64,000 nucleotides of DNA from Deltaproteobacteria bacterium (GTDB taxonomy: Bacteria > Desulfobacterota > Syntrophorhabdia > Syntrophorhabdales > Syntrophorhabdaceae), in assembly GCA_029553295.1 (NCBI GenBank), contig JAKPCK010000130.1, positions 1-64,000 of the forward strand, written 5' to 3'. A program made the translations under genes and the position numbers. The notes beneath the pieces were generated by a model, which saw nothing but the letters and a program-made list of their open reading frames with translations, made no database searches and was not told where the DNA came from. Positions 37,341 to 46,523 of this stretch are shown here, piece after piece; the stretch's first letter is position 1; each line of letters begins with the position of its first letter.

Positions 37341-38873
37341 TTATACTGTCATCCTTTTGTCCAGTGCCCTATACTGGACTGCCTCGGCTATATGGTGTTC
37401 CTCTATAAGCTCTTTTGCCTCAAGGTCAGCGATTGTTCTGGCTACCTTGAGTATCCTGTGATATGCCCTTGGAGATAATCCGAATTTTTCTATGGCCTTT
37501 TCAAGGAGGAGGTTACTCCCTTCACTTAAGGTGCAGAATCTCTTAATCATCCTCGTTGTCATCTGGCTGTTGGAGAAAATCTTCTTACCCTTAAACCTCT
37601 CCTCCTGGATACTGCGGGCATTTAAAACCCTTTCCCTTATCCTCCACGAACTCTCCTCCTCTTTATCCCCTGATAGCTCCCTTATTGTTACCGGGGGCAC
37701 CTCTATGTGGATGTCTATCCTGTCCAGAAGTGGTCCTGAAACCCTGGAGCGATATTTTCTTATCTGTGTGGCACTGCAGCTACAGGCCCTTCTTGTGTCG
37801 CCCCAGTAACCGCAGGGGCAAGGGTTCATGGCAGCGACAAGCATAAACCGGGCAGGGAATGTTATAGAGTGGGTTACCCTGGATATGGTAACAAACCCGT
37901 CTTCAAGGGGTTGTCTTAAGGAATCAAGGACATTCCTTTTAAACTCAGGGAACTCGTCCAGGAAAAGGACACCGTTATTTGCAAGGCTCACCTCCCCTGG
38001 TTTGGGGACATGGCCACCACCTATAAGACCTGCATCGGATATGGTATGGTGTGGCGCCCTGAAGGGTTTTTCTAATATGAGGTATCTGTCGGCGCTCAAA
38101 AGCCCTGCAATGCTATGGATCTTCGTAGTCTCTATTGCCTCTTCATAGGTAAGAGGGGGTAGTATGGAGGGCAGTCTCCTGGCAAGCATGGTCTTTCCTG
38201 AACCAGGTGGTCCTATCATGAGGACATTGTGTCCCCCGCTTGCAGCTATCTCAAGCGCCCTTTTTGCCTGTGCCTGACCCTTTATATCGGAAAAATCCAG
38301 ACCATCATGGCTGGAATGTCCATTGAGGCCACTTTCATCAACCCTATACTCCTTTAGACCACCATCACCCTTGAAAAAATGTATTATCTCCAAAAGATGG
38401 GATGCACCGAATACCTTTATATCCTTAACTACCGCTGCCTCATTCCCATTTTCACAGGGGACGATAATGTTTTTCATGCCCTCCTGGGCTGCAAGCATGG
38501 CTATGGGTAGGGCACCTCTTATGGCCTTTATACCTGCATCGAGGGATAGCTCCCCGGCTATAAAATAGTCTCTCATCTTTTCAGGCCCAATAACGCCCAT
38601 GGATGCCAGTATACCAAGGGCTATGGGTAGGTCAAAGGAAGAACCCTCTTTTCTCACATCAGCAGGTGCCAGGTTTACAGTAATCCTGTCGCTGGGAAAC
38701 TCAAATCCTGCATTCTTTATAGCAGCCCTGACCCTCTCCTTACTCTCCTTAACAGAGGTCTCCGGTAGACCCACTATATTAAATGCCGGTAGCCCATAGG
38801 ATATATCTACCTCTACATCTACTGTCTTTCCGTTAATGCCATACAGTGTGGCTGTGGATACCTTAGATATCAT
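37341..38873 (-). CDS. comM: YifB/ComM-type Mg chelatase-like AAA+ ATPase
   Basis: This 510-residue protein has the family opening (VSTATLYGINGKTVDVEVDI), the Lon-protease-like S5 fold region (LAPADVRKEGSSFDLPIAL), and an AAA+ core with Walker A GPPGSGKTMLA (residue ~220) and a Walker B-like LFLDEFPEF. It ends with a C-terminal helical domain (FGLSPRAYHRILKVARTIADL). In naturally competent bacteria ComM helps branch migration during recombination of incoming DNA. It is the last gene of a nine-gene leftward run and overlaps manC by 4 bases. Confidence 0.93.
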   Translation of the reverse strand: MISKVSTATLYGINGKTVDVEVDISYGLPAFNIVGLPETSVKESKERVRAAIKNAGFEFPSDRITVNLAPADVRKEGSSFDLPIALGILASMGVIGPEKMRDYFIAGELSLDAGIKAIRGALPIAMLAAQEGMKNIIVPCENGNEAAVVKDIKVFGASHLLEIIHFFKGDGGLKEYRVDESGLNGHSSHDGLDFSDIKGQAQAKRALEIAASGGHNVLMIGPPGSGKTMLARRLPSILPPLTYEEAIETTKIHSIAGLLSADRYLILEKPFRAPHHTISDAGLIGGGHVPKPGEVSLANNGVLFLDEFPEFKRNVLDSLRQPLEDGFVTISRVTHSITFPARFMLVAAMNPCPCGYWGDTRRACSCSATQIRKYRSRVSGPLLDRIDIHIEVPPVTIRELSGDKEEESSWRIRERVLNARSIQEERFKGKKIFSNSQMTTRMIKRFCTLSEGSNLLLEKAIEKFGLSPRAYHRILKVARTIADLEAKELIEEHHIAEAVQYRALDKRMTV

Positions 38874-39970
38874 TGCCTTGTCTTTTCAGCCTCTATCTTC
38901 CTTGCTATCTCTCTCACATCCTGGGACCTGTCTCTGTGACATACAAGGACACCTTCTTTTGATGCAACCACCACAAGATTGGATACCCCCATCACCCCTG
39001 CCTTTAAACCATCTGTATATACCACAGAGCCCTCTGTATCAATCAGTACAGCATCCCCATGGACACAGTTGCCCCTCTCGTCGGTCTCTAATACCCTGAG
39101 GAGGGCCTGCCATGTCCCTATATCATCCCATGCAAACTCCCCCTTTAACATGAGGACATTCTCTGCCTTTTCCATCAACCCGTAATCTATGGATCTCCTG
39201 GGAAGCCCCCTGTAGACATCATCTATACCCTTTTTGGTCTTTGCCTTCATTATGTCCTTTATATTCTTGAGACCTTCATGGAGTTCAGGCATATGATGTT
39301 CAATACCCTTTAGAACAGCACCTACCTTCCATATAAATATCCCACCGTTCCAGAAATAATCCCCCTCTTCCACATACTTGACCGCTGTCTCAAAGTTCGG
39401 TTTTTCAACAAACCTCTCCACCCTGTAACATGGGACGCCACCATATATATCAAAGACCTTATTGGCCTTTATATAGCCATAGCCTGTCTCTGGTCTTGAT
39501 GGTTTTATGCCTATTGTAACGAGGTAGTCACCTTTTTTTGCAAAGACAACGGCATTTGTTATGGTCCTGTTAAAACCATCTACATCCATGACATACTGGT
39601 CAGCCGGCAGTGTTACCATTACAGCATCTTTGTTTTTATCAGAGAGGGTTAAAGCAGAAAAACCTATACACGGGGCAGTATCCCTGCCCTCGGGCTCTAT
39701 GATAAAGTTCTCTTCAGGGAGACCTTCGAGTTGCTGCCTGGCAATATCAAGATGCCTCCTGCCAAGGACAACGAATATCCTATCTAAGGGCAGTATCTTA
39801 TTTATCCGTTTGACCGTGAGCTGGATAAGGGAATTATTGTTTATAATCTTTATGAAGGGCTTGGGTGCAAGCTCTGTGCTTATGGGCCAGAACCTCTCTC
39901 CCTTGCCACCCGCCATGATTACAACATAGGTATTTTCTAATATATCTGATTCTTTTAGCCCCTCTCCCAT
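38870..39970 (-). CDS. manC: Mannose-1-phosphate guanylyltransferase
   Basis: This 366-residue nucleotidyltransferase makes GDP-mannose from GTP and mannose-1-phosphate. The signature VVIMAGGKGERFWPIS lies near the N-terminus; ETGYGYI and the FVEKPN segment are typical of the family, and ENFIIEPEGRDTAPCIG contains the E-P-x-x-R-x-T-A-P motif. It lacks the C-terminal isomerase domain of bifunctional enzymes. The product is a precursor for surface polysaccharides. It is the penultimate gene of the leftward run. Confidence 0.93.
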   Translation of the reverse strand: MGEGLKESDILENTYVVIMAGGKGERFWPISTELAPKPFIKIINNNSLIQLTVKRINKILPLDRIFVVLGRRHLDIARQQLEGLPEENFIIEPEGRDTAPCIGFSALTLSDKNKDAVMVTLPADQYVMDVDGFNRTITNAVVFAKKGDYLVTIGIKPSRPETGYGYIKANKVFDIYGGVPCYRVERFVEKPNFETAVKYVEEGDYFWNGGIFIWKVGAVLKGIEHHMPELHEGLKNIKDIMKAKTKKGIDDVYRGLPRRSIDYGLMEKAENVLMLKGEFAWDDIGTWQALLRVLETDERGNCVHGDAVLIDTEGSVVYTDGLKAGVMGVSNLVVVASKEGVLVCHRDRSQDVREIARKIEAEKTRQ

Positions 39971-39981
39971 TATGATTTATC

Positions 39982-40719
39982 CTATATATGTTGGAGAATC
40001 CTCGGCAGGACCTCAGAGGCCGTCCCTTTAAGAAAATAATCTGTAATGGACGATGTAAATGGTGTATGTTCGAGGTTTATCTCCACAATAACTGCCCCGT
40101 TGGATTTTGCCTGATAGGGCAGATCTGCAGCAGGATAGACAACGCCTGATGTCCCTATGATAAACATGACCCTGCATCTTGAGACCTCATCATTTGCCCT
40201 TATCATCTCTACCATGGGTATCCCCTCGCCGAAGAAGACAACATCGGGTTTTAATGCCTGGCTACAGTTATCGCACCGGGGATATGGTGTTACATTTACC
40301 ACATGTGGCTCAAAGGGTATCTTTTTTGAACAACCAATACAGATGAGCCACCTGTGGTTTCCATGATACTCTATTACATTTGTATTCCCTGCCAGCTGAT
40401 GAAGACCATCGACATTCTGGGTAATCACAGCCTTTAAAAAACCCTTCTTCTCAAGGTCAGCCAGGGCAATATGTGCTGGGCTCGGCGATGAACTGAATAT
40501 AACACCTGCCATCTCCCTGAGCATTACCCAGACCTTTGAAGGGTTGCTTCTGAATGCACTGATGTGTGCATACTCCATGGGGTCATATTTTTCCCAGAGA
40601 CCCTGGCCACCCCTGAATGCCGGTATACCACTGTCCACTGATATGCCTGCCCCGGTAAATGCAACTACATAACCCTTTTCCTTGATAAGCTCTGCTACCT
40701 TCTTATAATCATCTGCCAT
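39982..40719 (-). CDS. cobB: Sir2-family NAD-dependent protein deacylase
   Basis: This 245-residue sirtuin shows AFTGAGISVDSGIPAFRG (NAD binding), TQNVDGLH (catalytic site), the general base His in EYHGNH, and four zinc cysteines (CIGC and CDNC). GTSGVVYPAADLP is present near the C-terminus. It reverses lysine acylation, for example on acyl-CoA synthetases. Sites and spacing fit a short bacterial CobB. A GGAGCAGG site precedes the ATG. Confidence 0.95.
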   Translation of the reverse strand: MADDYKKVAELIKEKGYVVAFTGAGISVDSGIPAFRGGQGLWEKYDPMEYAHISAFRSNPSKVWVMLREMAGVIFSSSPSPAHIALADLEKKGFLKAVITQNVDGLHQLAGNTNVIEYHGNHRWLICIGCSKKIPFEPHVVNVTPYPRCDNCSQALKPDVVFFGEGIPMVEMIRANDEVSRCRVMFIIGTSGVVYPAADLPYQAKSNGAVIVEINLEHTPFTSSITDYFLKGTASEVLPRILQHI

Positions 40720-40743
40720 TACCTGCTCCTTGTAATCATTGTA

Positions 40744-41721
40744 TTATGGCGTCTTCCACCCCTTTTTTATATCCTTAAATGCCGGCACAATGCCGAATCC
40801 ATCTGCCTTTTTCACTGCCCTCTTCACAGACTCGGCTATGACAAAGTCGCTTAAAACACCTACCATGTTTATATCGGCCTCCACATCCCCGGCAGAGACA
40901 GCAAATATAAGGTCTCCATCAAAGGTAGTGTGGACAGGACTTATGGTCTTTATGAGCCCTGCCTGTGCCATCTGGGCTATCTTTGTCACCTCTTTCTTGT
41001 TAAAACGGGCGTTTGTGGCAACAACAGCAAGGGTGGTATTGACAAGCCCGAATTGTTTCTTTGTAAAGCCCTGTTTAAGGCACTTAACTGTATCTGCAAA
41101 TTCCATCTTATCCGGTGCAACCCTTACACCTGCTATTATCTTCCCTGTGACATTGTCTATAATATCTCCAAAGGCATTTACCACAACAATAGCCCCCACT
41201 ATGAGACCATCTGGCATAATAATACTGCTCGTCCCTATGCCGCCCTTCATAGCCCGGGGTAGTTCAAAGAGTTTACCCACTGTAGCTCCTGTGCCTGCGC
41301 CTATGCTCCCCTCCTTGACAGTAATGCCGGCATTCAAACATGCCTCATAACCCATCTGGGCAGTAGGTCTTGCCCTGTAATCGCCGAAAAGGAGGTCAAA
41401 TATAACCGCTGTGGGCACGATGGGTATCCTGGTTACCCCTACATCAAACCCCACGCCCCTCTCCTCAAGATATCTCATGACCCCTGAGGTGGCATCAAGG
41501 CCGAATGAGCTACCCCCGCAAAGGAGTATGGCATGGACCTGTTCTACTATATGGTTGATACTGAGGGCGTCCACCTGCCTCGTCCCTGATGCACTCCCCC
41601 TTATATCAAGACCGCAGACCATACCCTTCTCACAGAGTATCACTGTGCAGCCTGTATAGCCTTTAAAATCAGAGGCGTGGCCTACCCTAATCCCTTCGAT
41701 GTCTGTAATAGAGTTCTGCAT
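40744..41721 (-). CDS. P1-family (S58, DmpA-like) aminopeptidase
   Basis: This 325-residue Ntn-type enzyme has the opening ITDIEGIRVGHA, LCGGSSFGLDA near residue 70, and the self-cleavage/nucleophile region GGIGTSSIIM near residue 162, with the Ser after GT. Family members cleave N-terminal residues of short peptides or beta-amino acids. It lies 24 bases upstream of the sirtuin and 13 bases downstream of purE in the leftward run. Confidence 0.88.
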   Translation of the reverse strand: MQNSITDIEGIRVGHASDFKGYTGCTVILCEKGMVCGLDIRGSASGTRQVDALSINHIVEQVHAILLCGGSSFGLDATSGVMRYLEERGVGFDVGVTRIPIVPTAVIFDLLFGDYRARPTAQMGYEACLNAGITVKEGSIGAGTGATVGKLFELPRAMKGGIGTSSIIMPDGLIVGAIVVVNAFGDIIDNVTGKIIAGVRVAPDKMEFADTVKCLKQGFTKKQFGLVNTTLAVVATNARFNKKEVTKIAQMAQAGLIKTISPVHTTFDGDLIFAVSAGDVEADINMVGVLSDFVIAESVKRAVKKADGFGIVPAFKDIKKGWKTP

Positions 41722-41734
41722 AGAAGGTCTTTGT

Positions 41735-42235
41735 TTAATCCTTCATATATTTTTTTAATTTTTCTGAGATACTGCGATCCTGGTTTTTCATATCCAGTTT
41801 CATCTTCTCGATCTTTTTCTCTATGTCTTTGTGCTTTATACCGAGAATCTTACAGGCAAGTATTGCGGCATTTCTCGATGCATCTATTCCTACTGTTGCT
41901 ACCGGGATACCCTTGGGCATCTGGACAATAGACAAAAGTGCATCCACCCCGTTTAAAACCCCCCCGCTTAGGGGCACCCCTATAACAGGTAGTGTGGTAT
42001 GGGATGCTATGACACCGGGCAGGTGGGCTGCCATTCCTGCAAAGGCTATGATAACCTCAAAGCCCTCCTCCCTTGCCTTTTTTGCATGTGCAATGGTCTT
42101 TTCTGGCTGACGATGGGCTGAGGATATGTCTATTTTGAATGACACACCCATATCATTTAAAAAATTAAGACAATCCTCTACCCTCGGCAGGTCGCTCTCG
42201 CTACCCAGTAGTATGAGTATCTTCGCCTTTTCCAT
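41735..42235 (-). CDS. purE: N5-carboxyaminoimidazole ribonucleotide mutase PurE
   Basis: This 166-residue protein has the class I PurE motifs LLGSESDLP, SAHRQPEKT, FAGMAAHLPGVIAS and GVPLSGG. It moves the carboxyl group within the purine ring intermediate. Class is inferred from the SAHRxP motif. It is embedded between ArsA-like and peptidase genes with 5-13 base gaps; no other purine genes are near. Confidence 0.95.
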   Translation of the reverse strand: MEKAKILILLGSESDLPRVEDCLNFLNDMGVSFKIDISSAHRQPEKTIAHAKKAREEGFEVIIAFAGMAAHLPGVIASHTTLPVIGVPLSGGVLNGVDALLSIVQMPKGIPVATVGIDASRNAAILACKILGIKHKDIEKKIEKMKLDMKNQDRSISEKLKKYMKD

Positions 42236-42240
42236 AATCT

Positions 42241-43221
42241 CTAAACAAAAAGATGATTTACGAGTCTATTCAGCATCTTAGCCCCTTTTACCTCTGTCTC
42301 AAAAAGAGGGATAATCGCCCTTACCCTGTCGCCGAATATCCTCCATATCTCCTCCATGTGCTCCTCCTGCATGGCTACCCTGTTGCGGACAAACTCAGGG
42401 GCATCCTCTGCCACCTGGTCTTTCTGTATTATACCATTTACCACAACACCACCTACGGGTATCCCGAAGTCATAGAACCAGTTTATAAACCTTGTAATAA
42501 CTGCTATGGGCAGGCTCTCCGGGAGTGTGGCGAAGAAAAACGCAGTAAGATTATCATCTGTCAGCAGGCTCTGGGCCTTTGCCATCCTGTCTTTAAAGCT
42601 CAGTAGATAATCCATGAGGGGGTCTGCCTCCTTCTTTTTTGAGTAAGAAAGCATCTCTCTTAAGGACTTGGCCTCCTCCCTGCTCTTTAACATCTTTTCC
42701 ACCCAGAGGGAATAGACCTTGGACATACCCAGGAGCCTCCTTGCATTGGCTGTAGGTGCTGTATCAAACACATAGAAGTCGTATTCGTCTTTGAACATAA
42801 GGTCTGTCATATTTTCAAACATGGCAGACTCCTCAAAGGCAGGGTTCATGGTCGCAGATTCTACAAAATCATCTGCCTTTGTGGTGAGGTCGGCAAATTT
42901 CAGGAACCAGTTTATCTTCTCCCTTATCTCCTGTTTTGACCTCTCTATAGTATCCTTTGTGTCTATCTCAAAAGCATAACATAGTTTTTCTTCACATACA
43001 ACTGCAGGTTTCCCGAATACATCCTGTTCAAAGAGATTGGAGAGGCTATGGACAGGGTTCGTAGACGCAAGAAGGGTTTTTTTGCCCTGCTTTGCAGCCC
43101 AAAGGGCAGCTGCACCTGCCATGACAGTCTTTCCTACGCCCCCTTTTCCGCCAAAGAAGATATATTTCAACCTTGGATGGTCCTTCATGAACTGGGTCAT
43201 ACTTATGGTAATCTGGCTCAT
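42241..43221 (-). CDS. ArsA/Get3-like ATPase with Asn at switch-I position
   Basis: This 326-residue deviant Walker A ATPase has FGGKGGVGKT at 23-32, including the signature Lys26. The switch-I segment reads ASTNPVHSLSNLF with Asn55, where Get3/ArsA have STDPAHxLSD; the corresponding Asp (Asp57 of yeast Get3) is the catalytic residue, and Asn there gives the well-known inactive mutant. Switch II is DTAPTANARRLL. The conserved NPAFEES (near 115) is also present. No arsenic genes are near, so arsenite export is unlikely. It is paired with a second ArsA-like gene and a small protein. Confidence 0.85.
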   Translation of the reverse strand: MSQITISMTQFMKDHPRLKYIFFGGKGGVGKTVMAGAAALWAAKQGKKTLLASTNPVHSLSNLFEQDVFGKPAVVCEEKLCYAFEIDTKDTIERSKQEIREKINWFLKFADLTTKADDFVESATMNPAFEESAMFENMTDLMFKDEYDFYVFDTAPTANARRLLGMSKVYSLWVEKMLKSREEAKSLREMLSYSKKKEADPLMDYLLSFKDRMAKAQSLLTDDNLTAFFFATLPESLPIAVITRFINWFYDFGIPVGGVVVNGIIQKDQVAEDAPEFVRNRVAMQEEHMEEIWRIFGDRVRAIIPLFETEVKGAKMLNRLVNHLFV

Positions 43222-43253
43222 CTTAAGACTCCTTTGATCTGTCTGTAATCAGA

Positions 43254-44234
43254 CTATGTAAACATCTTTTGGGCTAATCTCTCTATCATCTGAAGCCCTG
43301 TAACATCCCTCTCCATCTCAGGGACATAGGCAAGGATCTGGTCTTTAAAGGTCTTTTCTATTACCTCAAGATAGTGTTCCTGCATGGAAAGGCGGTGTCT
43401 CAAATATTCAGGTATCTGCTGGTTCTTCAGGTCAGTAGACAGGACCCTGTTTACAATGTATCCGCTTAAGGGGACATCGAATTTTGCAAAGAGTTCTGCT
43501 GCCTTAACTGTATCATTTATAACCATCTCTTCGGCAGTGACAACAAAAAAGAATGCTGTCTTTTGTTTGTCCGTCAATATACCGGATGATTTATTTATCC
43601 TGTCCTTTATGTATAGGAGCTCATTTAGTATGGCATCCTCATCCACGTCTTTTTCACGCCGGATGACTGCTGCCACCTGGTCATACTCCCTCATCTGCTG
43701 CCTCAAGTTTGTTATCTTGTCTATCCACTCATCATAGACAGATGCCATGCTGAGATAATAGAGTGCGTGACCCAGGGGCACAAGGTCATAGATATAGTAA
43801 TCATAACCACCCTTTACAACTATATCTACCACCTCGTCAAAGATAGCGCTCTCCTCCATGGCTGGCTCTGCTGCCGCTGCCTGGATATAGCTCTCTATCT
43901 CATCAGGTATCTTGTCCATACCATACATATCGAGAATCTTCTGTCTTATCTCTTGCTGGTATTCCTTTACCCTGCGGTCTGCATCTATCTCCTGGGCATA
44001 GAGATTGGGCATTATCTCTGTTGGTCCCTTGCCAAATATATCCTTTTTGAATATATCACTCAAGGATGCCTGCGGGTCTACAGAAAACACGAGCACCTTC
44101 TTTCCCTGTTTCGCCAGATAATAGGCTGTTGCAGCAGAAAAGGTTGTCTTTCCAAGCCCCCCTTTTCCACCGAACATGATGTAGCGTCTTTCTGGATACT
44201 GTTCAAAGATCTTTGTAAGTGAAATAGGAACCAC
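43254..44234 (-). CDS. ArsA/Get3-like ATPase (second copy, catalytic Asp present)
   Basis: This 326-residue protein is homologous throughout to its downstream neighbour. Walker A reads FGGKGGLGKT at 21-30 with signature Lys24; the switch-I reads SVDPQASLSD with Asp53 kept. Switch II differs (YDLVPLGHALYY), and EPAMEESAIF matches the partner. The start is GTG 44234, which leaves little room for the AAGGGGG site; an alternative start is unclear. The pair could form a heterodimer of one active and one inactive subunit. Role unknown; Get3-like handling of membrane segments is one option. Confidence 0.85.
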   Translation of the reverse strand: MVPISLTKIFEQYPERRYIMFGGKGGLGKTTFSAATAYYLAKQGKKVLVFSVDPQASLSDIFKKDIFGKGPTEIMPNLYAQEIDADRRVKEYQQEIRQKILDMYGMDKIPDEIESYIQAAAAEPAMEESAIFDEVVDIVVKGGYDYYIYDLVPLGHALYYLSMASVYDEWIDKITNLRQQMREYDQVAAVIRREKDVDEDAILNELLYIKDRINKSSGILTDKQKTAFFFVVTAEEMVINDTVKAAELFAKFDVPLSGYIVNRVLSTDLKNQQIPEYLRHRLSMQEHYLEVIEKTFKDQILAYVPEMERDVTGLQMIERLAQKMFT

Positions 44235-44276
44235 CCCCTTATTTTTATTGTATTCTCAAGACCAGATCTCCATTAA

Positions 44277-44549
44277 TCAAGCAAGGGCGTCTGTTAAGTC
44301 TTTCTCCCTGAGCATCCTCCTCTTCCATGTGGATATCTGAGGGACAACATAGGGAAGTAGCCTCAATGAATAATACGGAGGCAGTATTGGGACACCGAGC
44401 ATATCACCCATGGTAATAAGTATGAATAGATGCTCCATGCTTGCCCTTGTCTTCAGGGCAAACCTTGCTGAGTCATGGGCTGCCACGCCATAGACGAACT
44501 CCTTTACGGCGCCGAAAAACCCACCTTTCTTTTTCTCCTCTTTTGACAT
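44277..44549 (-). CDS. Small CstA/ArsA-cluster protein, paralogue of 36732-37034
   Basis: This 90-residue protein has a basic N-terminus, a hydrophobic part (HLFILITMGDMLGVPILP) and the C-terminal block PPYYSLRLLPY...WKRRMLREKDLTD, shared with the 100-residue protein 7 kb to the left. No signal peptide. It lies between cstA (42 bases upstream) and the ArsA-like pair (42 bases downstream). A hydrophobic segment beside two Get3-like ATPases raises the idea of a client or membrane anchor for them. Family unknown to me. Confidence 0.78.
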   Translation of the reverse strand: MSKEEKKKGGFFGAVKEFVYGVAAHDSARFALKTRASMEHLFILITMGDMLGVPILPPYYSLRLLPYVVPQISTWKRRMLREKDLTDALA

Positions 44550-44591
44550 ACCTTTCGCTCCTTTATATTTTTCCTATAATATGCAGGTCAT

Positions 44592-46277
44592 TTATGCCTT
44601 TGCAGGGGCTGCCTGAGCCCTCATAGACCTGTATCTGTTAAACGCCTTTATACCCTCTGCAGCAAGGACAAGGGCTGCAATTACAAGGAATATACCCACA
44701 ATACCCATAAGGGCATTGCCCACCAGTGCCTCTCCCTTTACAGCGCCACTCATAACCTTATTAAGGAGATTATACGATGTATAGAGGAGTGCGGCAATGG
44801 TGGTTATAAACATGAATATCATGGGATAAAATGCATATGCTGCCGGTTTTCCCTCTGACATGAGGTATGCAGTTACAAGCATGAGCGCCAGAGATGCCAT
44901 TAGCTGGTTTGCACCACCGAAGAGGACCCACAGGTACTGCCACCACCCGGTCAACACAAGGAGCATACCAAGGAGGCTTGCTATTATTGTCCCTACATGG
45001 GCATTTCTAAAGATAGGGCTTATATCACTTAATAGTTCTGATGTTGCTATCCTCATAAACCTGATGACAAGCTGCATAATGGTTATGGCCAGGACTATCA
45101 TCATAACACTACCATATGCCCTGCCTGTGGCAGCCGGTAGACCCAGTGCACCTAAAAACTTTGAAACCCCTGCTGCAAATACACCGCCCGGCCCTTTTAC
45201 AATGGCGGCTCCGTATTCTGCAGAGGAGGCATATATTGTCCCTGCAATAATCAATGCAAAAACAGCGAGCATCATCTCCACAAACATAACACCCCCGCCC
45301 ACAGGTCTGGCATCAAGTTCATTTTCAAGCTGCCTTGCAGTACCCGATGACGAAACAAGGCTATGCCAGCCTGAGATTGCGCCACATGCAATGGTAACAA
45401 ACATAATAGGCCAGATAGGCCCTATCTTGATTGTGAATCCAGTATAGGCAGGGAGGGTAAAGTTGGGGTGGAGTATAAATATACCTATTATCCCAAAAAA
45501 GAGCCCAAGGAAGACTATATACGATGCCACATAGTTGATGGGCAGGGCAAATCTCCATATGGGCAGCACTGCGGCAAAATAGCAGAAGAGGAATGCAAGG
45601 ATTGTCCACAGCCACCTGCTGTTTGCCATTGCATCCCCGATTACCACATTAGATGGCACAACCGAGCCTAACCATATACCGAAAAGTGCGATGATGACTG
45701 TTATGACTGTGGTAAGTATGATGTCTTTCCTCCATCGGTATATCATCTGTCCAGCAAGGACACCGCCTATGGTCATAAAAAGCCATGCCATGGGTGCAGC
45801 CTTCAATCCAATGGCTGTACTCACAACAACATTGCCAAATGCACCGGCAATTAGTAGGAGATAGAAATAGAGGAAGGCAAGGAGTATAAACCTTGCCCTC
45901 GGTGATATGAGCTTATGGCTTAGACCACCAAGGGATGCGCCCTCGTGTCTCATGGCAATCATGGCACTTGAGTAGTCCTGGACCCAGCCTATGAAGAATG
46001 TGCCAGCCAGTATCCATATAAGGGCAGGAAGCCAGCCCCACTGGATGGCAATGATGGGTCCTATGACCGGTGCCGCCCCTGCTATGGATTTAAACTGATA
46101 GCCAAAGAGGATATTTTTACTTGTGGGCATAAACTCCACACCGTCCATATACATCTTGGCTGGAGTAACCTTCTTTGGGTCTGCCTTCATTATCTTCGTA
46201 TCCACATATTTTGCATATACACGGTAACCGATAAAAGCGACAATAAAACCAAGGATCAATACCACAACTGAATTCAT
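44592..46277 (-). CDS. cstA: CstA-type pyruvate/peptide transporter
   Basis: This 561-residue membrane protein has about 16 hydrophobic helices and the CstA family sequence: FGYQFKSIAGAAPVIGPIIAIQWGW, GWVQDYSSAMIAMRHEG and GWHSLVSSSGTARQLENE. CstA and relatives (BtsT/CstA) are inner-membrane carriers for pyruvate and proposed for peptides. An AAGGGGG site precedes the ATG. It is the first gene of the leftward run and is fed by the promoter at 46337-46366. Confidence 0.95.
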   Translation of the reverse strand: MNSVVVLILGFIVAFIGYRVYAKYVDTKIMKADPKKVTPAKMYMDGVEFMPTSKNILFGYQFKSIAGAAPVIGPIIAIQWGWLPALIWILAGTFFIGWVQDYSSAMIAMRHEGASLGGLSHKLISPRARFILLAFLYFYLLLIAGAFGNVVVSTAIGLKAAPMAWLFMTIGGVLAGQMIYRWRKDIILTTVITVIIALFGIWLGSVVPSNVVIGDAMANSRWLWTILAFLFCYFAAVLPIWRFALPINYVASYIVFLGLFFGIIGIFILHPNFTLPAYTGFTIKIGPIWPIMFVTIACGAISGWHSLVSSSGTARQLENELDARPVGGGVMFVEMMLAVFALIIAGTIYASSAEYGAAIVKGPGGVFAAGVSKFLGALGLPAATGRAYGSVMMIVLAITIMQLVIRFMRIATSELLSDISPIFRNAHVGTIIASLLGMLLVLTGWWQYLWVLFGGANQLMASLALMLVTAYLMSEGKPAAYAFYPMIFMFITTIAALLYTSYNLLNKVMSGAVKGEALVGNALMGIVGIFLVIAALVLAAEGIKAFNRYRSMRAQAAPAKA

Positions 46278-46336
46278 ATCAACCCCCTTTTTATTTAAGT
46301 CTTTTGAGACAACCCGCAGCTATCCTTTACAAAATC

Positions 46337-46366
46337 CATATATATTTAAATAGGTTATATTGTCAA
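46337..46366 (-). promoter_or_regulatory. Sigma-70-type promoter for the cstA cluster
   Basis: On the minus strand, TTGACA (46361-46366) and TATATG (46337-46342) are separated by 18 bases. It lies about 60 bases upstream of the cstA start in an AT-rich gap. Confidence 0.5.
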
Positions 46367-46523
46367 GCTAAAATTTTTATTATTTGGCGATTATATTAAA
46401 ATCATTGGATTAAAAAATTGATTATACGATTTCTTAGTCTTGTTATGCTCTTCCTGCTTTAGAGGATTTTTTTTAGCAAAATCTATTGTCAAAAAACAAT
46501 AAATAGTTTATATAAAGGCTTTG

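Noticed and set aside
42241-44234. Arsenite efflux ATPase pair
   Set aside because: Although ArsA-like, no arsB, arsD, arsR or arsC is near, and one copy has Asn at the catalytic Asp, so an arsenic role is not supported.
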